64,000 bases of DNA, from NCBI GenBank assembly GCA_036172665.1, contig JAYKNF010000015.1, positions 3,965,981 through 4,029,980 on the forward strand. Direction: 5' to 3'. The notes under the pieces were generated by a model that searched no databases, was not told where the DNA came from, and saw only the letters and a list, made by a program, of their open reading frames with translations. Below are positions 44,343 to 54,128 of the stretch, piece by piece. Both the position numbers and the translations under genes were made by a program. The DNA comes from Prosopocoilus inquinatus (Eukaryota; Arthropoda; Insecta; Coleoptera; Lucanidae). Each line of letters opens with the position of its first letter. The stretch's first letter is position 1.

Positions 44343-46400
44343 TCAGCTTGAAATTTTATAATGGAAGATTTTCACGATCCGCTTGGAATTCTGGATAACA
44401 CCCCACAAGTTCTTATGATTATCCTTAACAACCAAAGCGCTAAAATCAAAAGTAAAAAAGTTCCAGCGATTTTTCCTGTCTCGATATGAAATTTTGTCAA
44501 AGTGCAAAATGGAAATTTTTCTGGAAATTTTTTCGTTCTGCCTGGAATTCTGGGTAGCACCCCATGAGTCCTCACGATTATCCTTAACGACCAAAGCGCT
44601 AAAATCAAAAGTAAAAAAGTTCCAGCGATTTTTCGTGTCTCGATATGAAATTTTGTCAAAATGCAAAACGGAAATTTTTCTCGAAAATTTCTCCGTTCTG
44701 CATGGAGTTCTGGGTAGCACCCCATGAGTACTCACGATTATCCTTAACGACCAAAGCGCTAAAATCAAAAGTAAAAAAGTTCCGGCGATTTTTTGTGTCT
44801 CGATATGAAATTTTGTCAAAGTGCAAAGTGGAAATTTTTCTCGAAAATTTTTCCGTTCTGCATGGAGTTCTGGGTAGCACCCCACGAGTGCTCACGATTA
44901 TCCTTAACGACCAAAGCGCTAAAATCAAAAGTAAGAAAGTTCCGGCGATTATTTGTGTCTCGATATGAAATCTTGTCAAAGTGCAAAATGGAAATTTTTC
45001 TCGAAAATTTTTTCGTTCTGCATGGAGTTCTGGGTAGCACCCCACGAGTGCTCACGATTATCCTTAACGACCAAAGCGCTAAAATCAAAAGTAAAAAAGT
45101 TCCAGCGATTTTTCTTGTCTCGATATGAAATTTTGTCAAAGTGCAAAATGGAAATTCTTCCGTTCTGCTTGGAGTTCTGGGTAGCACCCCACGAGTGCTC
45201 ACGATTATCCTTAACGACCAAAGCGCTAAAATCAAAAGTAAAAAAGTTCCGGCGATTTTTTGTGTCTCGATATGAAATTTTGTCAAAGTGCAAAATGGAA
45301 ATTTTTCTCGAAAATTTTTCCGTTCTGCATGGAGTTCTGGGTAGCACCCCATGAGTCCTCACGATTATCCTTAACGACCAAAGCGCTAAAATCAAAAGTA
45401 AAAAAGTTCCGGCGATTTTTTGTATCTCGATATGAAATTTTGTCAAAGTGCAAAATGGAAATTTTTCTCGAAAATTTTTCCGTTCTGCATGGAGTTCTGG
45501 GTAGCACCCCACGAGTGCTCACGATTATCCTTAACGACCAAAGCGCTAAAATCAAAATTAAAAAAGTTCCAGCGATTTTTCTTGTCTCGATATGAAATTT
45601 TGTCAAAGTGCAAAATGGAAATTTTTTTCGAAAATTTTTCCGTTTTGCTTGGAGTTCTGGGTAGCACCCCACGAGTGCTCACGATTATCCTTAACGACCA
45701 AAGCGCTAAAATCAAAAGTAAAAAAGTTCCAGCGATTTTTCGTGTCTCGATATGAAATTTTGTCAAAGTGCAAAATGGAAATTTTTCTCGAAAATTTTTC
45801 CGTTCTGCATGGAGTTCTGGGTAGCACCCCATGAGTCCTCACGATTATCCTTAACGACCAAAGCGCTAAAATCAAAAGTAAAAAAGTTCCGGCGATTTTT
45901 TGTATCTCGATATGAAATTTTGTCAAAGTGCAAAATGGAAATTTTTCTCGAAAATTTTTCCGTTCTGCATGGAGTTCTGGGTAGCACCCCACGAGTGCTC
46001 ACGATTATCCTTAACGACCAAAGCGCTAAAATCAAAATTAAAAAAGTTCCAGCGATTTTTCTTGTCTCGATATGAAATTTTGTCAAAGTGCAAAATGGAA
46101 ATTTTCCGTTCTGCTTGGAGTTCTGGGTAGCACCCCACGAGTGCTCACGATTATTCTTAACGACCAAAGCGCTAAAATCAAAAGTAAAAAAGTTCCGGCG
46201 ATTTTTTGCGTCTCGATATGAAATTTTGTCAAAGTGCAAAATGGAAATTTTTCTCAAAAATTTTTCCGTTCTGCATGGAGTTCTGGGTAGTACCCCACGA
46301 GTGCTCACGATTATTCTTAACGACCAAAGCGCTAAAATCAAAAGTAATAAAGTTCCAACGATTTTTCGTTTCTCGAATTGAAGTGTTGTCAAAGCGTAAA
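44343..46400. repeat. Foldback right array of ~160-bp tandem repeats
   Basis: About 13 units are inverted relative to the left array. The outer units (46285 inward to 45658) reproduce the variant order of left-array units 39443-40070, including the diagnostic aagaataatcgtgag and gagacgc variants. The left array has about seven extra outer units, so the arms differ by unequal exchange or deletion. Confidence 0.88.
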
Positions 46401-46832
46401 GTGAAAAAAAAATTTTTGAATTTCTTTTCTTTTAAGAGTAGTGTGGTACTTAAACTAATAATTATTTAGCATTTATAGGTCTCTGCACCCAAAAATAAAA
46501 TGTTTCTTTATGTTCTGATCTTTTGTAGAATAAGGGGGACGTAGTAATTTCAAAATTTCGAGATTCCGTTTAGAGTTGTGGATAGCACCTCAATAGTTCT
46601 AAAGAAAGTCTTAATGGTGAAATTAATTATTTCCAACAATTAACAGTTTATAGCCAATTTTCAAATCCCGTTTTGTGAACTTAGCACCCCAAATTTTAAA
46701 AGTCATTTTTTATGTTTAATCCGCTAGAACTCTTTTTAATTTTGACATAGAACTTCAGAACTCTTTGGGGTGCTATCAGAACTCCTATAAAAAATCACTT
46801 TTTTGAAAAATGAGGTGCCACCTTCACAGAGG

Positions 46833-47590
46833 TTTGAACTTGATAAGATCTGGGTCTATCACAAATTTTTGTAACATTCGCAGGCATTAAAATAGAGTCG
46901 TTATTTTTGTTTATAAATACTTTATCTTGAATGTCTAACGGTTTTAATGTTCTAGCGGATTTATCGAAATATATTTTTTGTAATTTTTGTCTCTCTACAA
47001 GTTCATCTTTTACTGTTTTATAATCTAGTGACTGTTTAATAGGTAGTAATCCTCTAATTTTACGTCCGAACATTAATTCTGAGGGTGATGGAATGGTACT
47101 GCTTATTGATGTGTTTCTGTACTCTAACAGTGCGAGATACGGATCTTTAGAATCTAGAACGCATTTTTTAAGCATTTTTTTCAATGTACCCACGTACCTT
47201 TCCACCATCCCATTTGACTGAGGATAGTGAGGACTTGACGTTTTGTGTTCAAACCCCCACTGCTTAGAAAAATTCACAAATTGCTTACTGGTAAATTGTG
47301 TTCCTCCGTCCGTATAAACTAATTTTGGTATGCCAAACCTAGAAAACATTGATTTCAGATGAGTTATCACTGATTCACTTATGATATTATTTAACTTTGC
47401 CATTTCAACATACTTGCTAAAGTAATCTACTACAAGAACAAAATCATTGCCTTCAAAGTAATAAAGATCAATACCAAGAACTTGCCAAGGACCATCGGGT
47501 ACCTCTTTAGGCATTAATGGTTCTTTTTGATTTCTTTTCTGTACCGATAAACAAATAGTACAATTGAGTATTTTATTTTCTATATCTTTT
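46833..47590 (-). pseudogene. Inverted duplicate of the Gypsy integrase
   Basis: The minus-strand frame reads ENKILNCTICL, WQVLGIDLYYFEGNDFVLVV, DYFSKYVEM, LVYTDGGTQFTSKQ and YPQSNGMVERYVG, down to VTKICDRPRSYQVQT. This is the same segment as 37427-37964 of the Gypsy host, inverted, and it retains the parts deleted there (about 220 bp in total). Its junction at 46832 mirrors the left Foldback junction at 37964/37965, so it is the left flank copied onto the right end. Confidence 0.88.
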
Positions 47591-47591
47591 G

Positions 47592-47656
47592 GGGCCCTAT
47601 CAGAACTCCTATAAAAAATCACTTTTTTGAAAAATGGGGTGCCAACTTCACAGAGG
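47592..47656. repeat. Second, outer right terminus of the Foldback element
   Basis: About 65 bp (ggggccctatcagaactcc to ttcacagagg) repeats the Foldback end a third time, directly before the target duplication and the true continuation of the Gypsy pol. Confidence 0.85.
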
Positions 47657-47668
47657 TCAAGTTCAAAC

Positions 47669-47912
47669 AGCGGATGGGTCAATATTAGAACGAAATCGCA
47701 AACATATTTTTAAAGGATCACCAGACATTAAAATTGAAGATTTCAATCGTAATTACTATGATTTAGAAACTGCAACACAACTCGAACAAAACGACAATGT
47801 AAATCTACCGGATCAGCATGAACCTGTTATTCAAAATCAAAATATGTACTTTAGACGGTCATCTAGAATCAAACGCCCACCTCAGTATCTTACCGATTAT
47901 GTAACAGAATAA
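47669..47912 (+). pseudogene. Gypsy pol C-terminus
   Basis: The frame resumes after the Foldback element: DGSILERNRKHIFKGSPDIK and RSSRIKRPPQYLTDYVTE, ending TAA at 47910-47912. The basic RRSSR.KRPP.YL tail is typical for the end of Gypsy pol. A purine tract (47964-47977) and the 3' LTR follow. Confidence 0.85.
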
Positions 47913-47963
47913 TGCATGTATACTTCCATTGTTCTATATGCTCACGTAGGCTAAGTAGAATTG

Positions 47964-47977
47964 TAAAAAAAAGGAGA
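47964..47977 (+). promoter_or_regulatory. Gypsy polypurine tract
   Basis: The all-purine run aaaaaaaaggaga sits directly before the 3' LTR (TGTCATG), the position where plus-strand synthesis is primed. Confidence 0.75.
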
Positions 47978-48200
47978 TGTCATGTAATGTAGTTAATGTC
48001 ATAGCATGATATTAAATGTGGCGCGCTTGAGTAGAAAATACACGCCCTGAATGCGCATGTTCGCAAGAGACACTTGACACCCTCCAGCAGCCAATACACA
48101 GACACGCCACGCGTCGACTCACCTGTATGTACGCTCTACCTAATTTAAGTCAATAAACAGTTTAAAACATATAAAATGGTTTATTATTAAAACCATCACA
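47978..48200 (+). repeat. Gypsy 3' LTR
   Basis: 223 bp, differing from the 5' LTR at a handful of positions (aaaacacac versus aaaatacac; gatacttggc versus gacacttgac; acatgt versus acctgt). Confidence 0.93.
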
Positions 48201-48205
48201 ATCAA

Positions 48206-48611
48206 CTATTAAGTGTGATATACCGTTACAATTAGGAGAAAAAATGCTATCGAATAGAACAATAAAAAGACATAAGTTGTATTTAAAAAATCGAAACTGA
48301 TGATGGTCGTGGAAAGACGAAACGTTTCACTTCAATTCTGATACCTCTATTCGAAGCAGAATCAAAAAGTTCCTGTAGAAAGTTAAATCAGAATTTCAAA
48401 ATTATGTATAATAAAAGAGAGAAAAAGAAAATCGATTTTTTCACATTTTTAATAATAACTCAAGAAGAAATGAGAAAAAAATCATTCTCTCAATGGATAC
48501 GAATTAGGCATTGATTCATGCAACTTTTCTTCCATTTAACCGAATTTGTATCTCTTACGGTTTAGGAGATCCCTTCAGTGCACACCCAATTTGAAACAGC
48601 CGGTATAGTCA
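48206..48611 (+). repeat. Penelope-type terminal repeat, copy c, second part
   Basis: It continues copy c after the Gypsy insertion (aactattaagtgtgatata onward) to the shared end caatttgaaacagccggtata. The hammerhead-like string is at 48297-48331. Confidence 0.7.
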
Positions 48612-48614
48612 GTT

Positions 48615-48905
48615 GTTTACACAAAACTGGATGAACAATGATTTATTGGAGGTGGGTTTTTACACGGAATATTTTGATCAGCCTGCGATGTGATCCAGAA
48701 TTTCCATCGAAATCTCTAGATTTGACAGTTTGGTTTGTTTTCTTTTTCCGTACCTAAAAAATAGAATATTTAGAACTCCACTCGCTACATTCAACAATTT
48801 AAGGCAAAGAATTACTGAAGGACGTAATAATATAACACCATTTATGATGCAAAACGCATTTAATAATATTAAACGCGACATGTTCATTTATGTTTGCAAG
48901 AAAAC
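48615..48905 (+). pseudogene. Tc1/mariner transposase C-terminal relic
   Basis: Traces of FPSKSLDLTVW (normally SPDL near the last catalytic Asp) at about 48700-48735 lead, one frame over, to YLKNRIFRTPLATFNNLRQR followed by ITPFMMQNAFNNIKR. This is the usual C-terminal region of Tc3/mariner-like transposases. The N-terminal two thirds are missing. Confidence 0.7.
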
Positions 48906-49079
48906 GGAATTTTCAACAACTACTGTAACTTTCTCCTCCTTTAAATTATAATTTATGTTTACATTAAAATAATGTTTACTTCTTGAATAGTTAAGTAAAA
49001 TCAAAGTTTAACTTAGCACACTTCAGACCTTAACATGTCACCCGTGTCATTAACCTCAATAACTACCGTAGATAAGAGA

Positions 49080-49306
49080 TTAGGCGTTTCCTTTTTGCCA
49101 CAAATCTCATCTCAACTCAGATAAACGTCATTTCCGTTGGCATGAACAAGTAAGTATGAACTGTGATTTCAATCTCCTACTTTGTCACTCGTGCACTGTT
49201 ATTGGTTGCCAGGTTGAAATACACACTCAAACTTACTTGTTCGCGCGAACGGAAATGACGTTTATCTGAGTTGAACTGAGTTTTGCGGTAAAAAGAACAC
49301 ACCTAA
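49080..49306. mobile_element. MITE, ~227 bp
   Basis: Outer arms (ggcgtttcctttttgcc on the left, reversed on the right) and long inner arms (actcagataaacgtcatttc) are complementary over about 80 bp. The ends read TTAGG and CCTAA. Confidence 0.7.
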
Positions 49307-49450
49307 TATATTAGTACATAGATGGAGTACTTCTATTCAAGAAAAGTTTATTGTATACAGCGCCGAGTGCCACTAGTATGAATTAATCACGCACGAAATT
49401 TAAAATATTTCGTTATGGTAACCGAATTACTTTTAATAAAACTATCTTAA

Positions 49451-49670
49451 GGCTGCAACAGACGATTATAAATTTCATATAAGTCACGTCAAATTTTTGA
49501 CAAAACGTAAATTTAAATATGTACTGCAACTAAATAGATGTTCCAATAGTTTCAAATTTTACATATGAAAACTCATAGAAGTTCTTTTTCATCTCAATAC
49601 TTGTTATAATTAAGTTTTGTCAAAAAATTTGACGTGAATTACATAAAATTTATGATCGTCTATTGCCGAG
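49451..49670. mobile_element. MITE, ~220 bp
   Basis: GGCTGCAACAGACGATTATA on the left and a partly diverged complement on the right; both arms contain cacgtcaaattttt.gacaaaac. Confidence 0.7.
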
Positions 49671-49932
49671 TTTGAGTATTGAGTATTGAGTTTCGTCCAA
49701 ATATGGAAAAGTATGCAACATATCCATATTACTATTTTTACACGTTGATACGCAGCAATGGGAAAACCAATTTTAATATGTAAAGTACGTAAATTACTGA
49801 AACCGTGTCGTAAAATTTTAAATGACAATTCTAAGAACGCGTTTAAACAGTCACTCACTACGCGCCACATCGTTGCTAGGTAACCTATGTGATACAGCGA
49901 CACGTGGCAATAGTACGAACTACAAAACTATT

Positions 49933-50254
49933 TTAGAAAAAAAAAAAAAAATTTTGTGCAAATCGTTTTTGATTGCAGTGAGAACCTCGAGCAGCTTCTG
50001 GACAGCTGTTTCAGCCCTGCTTGGGGCTTCTTCAGCAGAAACGTAGCTCGACATTCCCACTGCAGACCAAAAACGACTTGCCCAATTTATTCGCAAATGC
50101 GATGTATTTTTTCTAAAATCTTTCATTATGCTTTGACAGCAAGCATGGCCGCCTTGCATGGGGGACTCATTAGGAGCAAATCCCGCTTCAATTTGTCTAT
50201 CCTACTGCAATGTTAGGTCAAAAAGCGATAGTAAGATGTCGCTATTTTATATGT
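49933..50254. mobile_element. Retrozyme-like repeat with 12-bp target duplication
   Basis: The copy is flanked by tacaaaactatt at 49921-49932 and 50255-50266, a perfect 12-bp duplication of the kind made by non-LTR-type insertion. From the left come an A-run, the core in reverse orientation (hammerhead on the minus strand), then the linker and terminal segment in forward orientation. Compared with the copy at 2255 the core is inverted within the unit, as produced by twin priming during target-primed reverse transcription. Confidence 0.72.
49996..50040 (-). ncRNA. Hammerhead ribozyme motif
   Basis: On the minus strand stem I is UUCUG paired perfectly with CAGAA, the core is CUGAAGA, stem II AGCCC/GGGCU is perfect, followed by GAAAC, AGCU and GUC, with cleavage predicted between complement positions 50001 and 50000. 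The A-for-U change at the core is shared with the 2384 copy. The stem I change (CAGAA versus CAGAG, both able to pair with UUCUG) keeps the helix. Confidence 0.65.
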
Positions 50255-50536
50255 ACAAAACTATTCCACTCTACTGCATAAAAAATAAACGGATATGATA
50301 ATTACCAAAATAACTACTTAGGAGGAGTTGCACCGACCTTGATTAACGTTAACACAGATTAACTAATCTGAATTAGGGCCGGTTTCACCAATCTAGTTTA
50401 GTAGTTTATAAACTCGTTTAGGAGTGCAGTTAATCTAAGTTAATCGTTTGACGCGTTTCACCATACATTAAATCGCGTTTAATTTTGATTAATCGAGTTT
50501 AGCGTTAAACGTCCATTTTGACAAGTTATATTCTAA

Positions 50537-50665
50537 GGCCCGGTTTCACCATCACAGTTTAATTTTAAAGTTCGCTTTATTCCCCATGGTAACAATTGCA
50601 AGGATAATTGTTTCCATAGGAATAAAACTGAGTTTAAAGTTAAACTGTGATGGTGAAACCGGACC
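50537..50665. mobile_element. MITE, 129 bp, nested in the Harbinger left end
   Basis: GGCCCGGTTTCACCATCACA and its near-exact complement are bordered by TAA and TTAA. The second Harbinger copy (60290-60320 region) lacks it, giving a direct empty-site comparison (ttcttaatcg there). Its TIR resembles that of its host element. Confidence 0.88.
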
Positions 50666-50712
50666 TTAATCGCGATTAGTAACGTCAAATTTTCATTGCG
50701 AAAATACAAAAA

Positions 50713-52616
50713 ATGGCTTAAGAAACAATTATTTTGATGACTACGACGATGTAGATTTTCAGACTCGTTTCAGGCTTTCCAGACAAACTGCCCTGGTCCT
50801 TGAATCCTTGAACAAATTGACGGGCAGTTGGAGTTTCCCTCTAACAGGTAGGTTCTTTTACAAAACAGTAATATAAATTTTTAAGAATTAATGCGAAAAT
50901 GTTATACAGGATATTCAGGGGCAGATTTTAACAGAATGGTGGTTAGGTACGTCAAAAAAGTTCAAGAGAACATATACAGGTGTCCACAAAATTCCGATGA
51001 AATACGAAAATGACAGAAGTATTTAATAAGTACGCTTTACCAAAAGCCTTTGCATATTAAAAAAATGTGTAGGTTTGCATTAGTGTTGTATTCATATTTG
51101 TTCTTTTTTATCACACATTTCTGAATCGAATGCCAGTGTCATTAAAGTGTTATTAGCATTAAATCTATGTTGCCATGTGATGCAGTAATAGGCTGTTTCA
51201 TTAAAAATAACACTGCAATTTAACAGTTCTTGCAAATAACGTAATTTTTGTTAATGGCCGTCCCACATTTAAAATTGGTGACTGCCTGGAAAGTAGAGAT
51301 GTATTTCTTCCAAATTTCGGCCTGCTATTACTTATGGCGTTTTCAGTTGGCTGCGGCAGAGCATTTTCGAGTATTTCTATCTTATTTTAACCTCATCCAC
51401 TATTAACAAAGAATGAAGATAATATCCTAACTCTCTGAAGCAAGGAACTGAAAACGCTATTAATCCTAATCCTAAGTAATCCTCAGGTAGAAGTTTGAAT
51501 TCAGATTGTTTCTCGCATAAAATACGAAATACTAAATAAATCATTTTAATGTGAACTTCTGCAATTTTTGATAATTTTTTTTTTGATGAAGTGCTATAAA
51601 TATTTAGCGGACACTATTATTTTATGTTCACTTGAACTTCCTGAGCTAATACGCTGTTCAAACTTGGTCGCATGTTTTACGAACATTCTATACTAGAGTT
51701 AATGAATGAAATACTCTTTAATTACAGAAACTTTTCAATACCACCTATGCATCAGTTGCTAGCCACACTGCGCTTTTATGCCACGGGTTGTAATCAGTTA
51801 AGCATAGGCGACCATGATGGATTCAGTAAGTCAACTGCAAATAGAATTATACATAAGGTCAGCGCTGCTATTGCTTCCCTTCGACCTCAATACGCCCTTT
51901 TTCCAACTACACCACATGATGCAAAAGCCCAAATGGATTTCTACGGTATTGCAAAATTTCCAAAAACCGTTGGTGCAATGGACTGTACCCACATCAAAAT
52001 AAGTTCCCCAGGAGGGGAACATGCAGAGTTGTATCGAAACAGAAAAGGGTATTTCTCATTAAATGTCCAGGCCATTTGCAGTGCTAACCTAGAATTTACA
52101 GACATCGTAGCAAGATGGGCAGAGAGTACACATGATAGTACTATATTTAATAACTGTTACCGAAGGGCCATGTTTGAACAAGGAAGATATGGCGACTCTG
52201 TTTTACTAGTTGATTCAGGTTATGCTTGCAAATCTTATTTAATGCCTCCCCTAGAAGAACCAAGAAGTCCACAGGAGCAGCTTTACAATGAATCACAAAT
52301 ACGATCAAGAAATCCAGTGGAGCGACTCTTCTTTGAATGCTGGAAGAGGCGTTTTCCAGCCTTAGCCTTAGGACTACGAGTGCATCTGGATAACGTACGT
52401 CCTATAATCGTGGCTACAGCAGTATTACATAATATACTACGCCGAGCTGGAGAAGAAATGCCTCCTAATGATCATTTTCTGCATCTTCACAGGCCATGGG
52501 ATATTTTGCTTCGAGAAGGAGAGATGGAAGAGCATGTGGCTGATAGACTGAGGCAACCTAGACACGACGCTGTACGTCGGTCAATTATAGAGAACTATTT
52601 CACAATTTTACTTTGA
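50713..52616 (+). CDS. Harbinger transposase (HARBI1-like, DDE_Tnp_4)
   Basis: Exon 1 (about 50713-50847) carries NYFDDYDDVDF and a leucine-rich stretch but has lost about 80 bp after the Met and is frameshifted near its end. The donor is CAG|GTAGGT. Exon 2 starts at 51728 after an AATTACAG acceptor and is open to TGA at 52614. It reads NFSIPPMHQLLATLRFYATG, then the catalytic triad: GAMDCTHIKI (Asp), RWAESTHDSTIF (Asp) and NPVERLFFECWKRRF (Glu), then TAVLHNILRRAGE. Family members act as nucleases and need the Myb-like partner for nuclear import and TIR binding. Exon 2 looks intact; exon 1 makes the copy defective. Confidence 0.88.
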
Positions 52617-52806
52617 AAGAACGAAACCAGCAGTTCATTTCTTGGTATTGAATGTATATTTGTTTGTAGTAGCTTCACCGACAATAGTGAAAATAATGAA
52701 ACAATATTTTATGAAGATAATGGTTTAATGTATTATTTTTGCGAAAAATAACTGTTTGGATTCTAAAATGCAACTCAAATATTATTTTGCTATAGGAAAT
52801 ATATAT

Positions 52807-54045
52807 TTAAAAATAACTTTGCCAATTCTTGCCCATTTCGTGCTTTTTTTGATTTTCTAGCTCTAACAGCAGTATTTCTGTTTTTAATTTTTCTTGCCTT
52901 AAGCGTTCTTTCTCTTGCTCCAATCGAATTTGGAACAGCTCATTAAGCAAACTAGTCTGTTCAATTGAATGCTTTTTGGTTAATTCTAGCGCTTCTACCT
53001 TTGCTTTGTGCAATCCAGTCCTTTCAATAACTTGCTGTGATGGCAGAAGTGGGCGTCGCTTGCGGGCCCAAGCACATCTTGTTTCTGTAGCATTACTGGT
53101 ACGATTATTATAGTCGGTTTTGGGTACTGTTGCAATAGCAGCGCTAGTGTCTACGCTAGCATTTCCATTTGGGCGTTCGTCAGAGCCAAAGCCCGTGAGA
53201 TTATTATTTATGTTAACATTAGTTGATTCAAACTCTATGCAATCAGAACTAGTTTGGTCAAGAATCTGATTAATGTCGGCACTGGTCACTGTACGCGAAG
53301 CAGAGGAAATTGGTGTTCTTAGCATTTGAGGTGTATAATGAGACCAATCCCCGTTTGGAAAAGAATCCTAAAGAAAAAAAATATGTATATTTAGCTGACA
53401 TAGCTGTTAAAAACGATGAACACTTTACTATAGGACCTACCTCGCCATTAGAATTTTCCTTAGCATCAATCTTTTCCACTGTCAAATTCAAAGCACATTT
53501 TAGTTATCTTTGCGTTCATGTAATAACAAAATTCGCGGTATAAGAAATAAATTTCGAGGCAAAAATTAAGTTTCACATTTCCAAAAAAATTTGTTGCAGC
53601 AATAATATTGAAATAAATGAAATATTTGTGATGACAATCTGCACTTACTCATAATCAAGTCGCTATCGAAGACATTCTTCAAACCATCCACAGGCTTGAT
53701 TAGTTCTCGGACGCGGCCTAGTAGTGGATCGCATTTATCTTTTTTGGCTGGTCCGCCACCGGTACCAGTCACTGTCTGTATGCGCTCATCGGCAAATACT
53801 TTTCTTGTATATTTTTTCAAATTATCCTATGCCGCTTTTAAAGTTTCCGGATTTCTGTGGCAACTACTGCTTATGGCGTTGAAGCTGCAGCCAATTTCTT
53901 CCCATTCCTCCGCTTTTTGTAGCTGGGTTACAGTATCTGTCCGCTTATTTTCATTTACATTAAAGTGGTCTGTAACAAAATCTACTAAAACGGTTTTCTC
54001 TCCTGCAGTCAAATTAGGACTTCTTTTCCTTTTTTTCTTTTCCAT
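52807..54045 (-). pseudogene. Harbinger Myb/SANT-like DNA-binding protein
   Basis: Three exons on the minus strand: 54045-53649, 53478-53441 and 53367-52807, with GTAAGT/ACAG and GTAGGT/TTTAG junctions. Exon 1 begins MEKKKRKRSPNLTAGEKTVL and has the Myb_DNA-bind_5-type trihelix (AEEWEEIGCSFNAISSSCHR, then LKAA and DNLKKYTRKVFADER). A TAG lies where copy 2 has the Trp codon (about 53828). Exon 3 ends in a long charged coiled coil (LRQEKLKTEILLLELENQKK). Such zeste/MSANTD-like proteins help Harbinger transposases bind the TIRs. Confidence 0.85.
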
Positions 54046-54128
54046 TTCAACAACAAATGTGCCTTAATTACAAAATTATCTGTAGAAAAATAAAAGGCGC
54101 CTTTTCCACTGACAATTCTTTGACAATA

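Larger units (their letters stand above)
37965..47656. mobile_element. Foldback/MULE-type element, 9.7 kb composite
   Basis: The outer ends are CCTCTGTGAAGTTGGCACC on the left and its complement at 47656, flanked by tcaagttcaaa (37954-37964 and 47657-47667). This is an 11-bp duplication, or a 9-bp one with chance extension; MULEs usually make 8-9 bp. Inside are long arms of tandem ~160-bp units, a central degraded MULE-like transposase on the minus strand and a retrozyme insertion. An inverted copy of the Gypsy host's integrase (46833-47590) lies between an inner right end (46832) and the outer right end (47592-47656). Drosophila FB/NOF elements have the same plan: arms of short tandem repeats around a NOF gene. 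Confidence 0.8.
34155..48200 (+). mobile_element. Gypsy-type LTR retrotransposon split by a Foldback element
   Basis: Two 223-bp LTRs (34155-34377, 47978-48200) differ at a few bases, and atcaa flanks both ends (34150-34154, 48201-48205). Removing the Foldback element (37965-47656) and one 11-bp duplication leaves about 4.3 kb: gag, protease, RT, RNase H, integrase, LTR. The reading frame is broken many times. A related, better preserved element starts at 61482. It was inserted in a Penelope-type repeat. Confidence 0.93.
50386..54060. mobile_element. PIF/Harbinger element with transposase and Myb-like gene
   Basis: The left end AGGGCCGGTTTCACCAATC follows TTA. Inside are a DDE transposase on the plus strand and a Myb/SANT-type gene on the minus strand, the convergent pair that defines Harbinger elements. 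The matching right terminal repeat was not found; beyond 54060 the sequence passes into another repeat. A MITE (50537-50665) has inserted near the left end. A rearranged inverted copy lies at 59100-60461. Confidence 0.8.
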
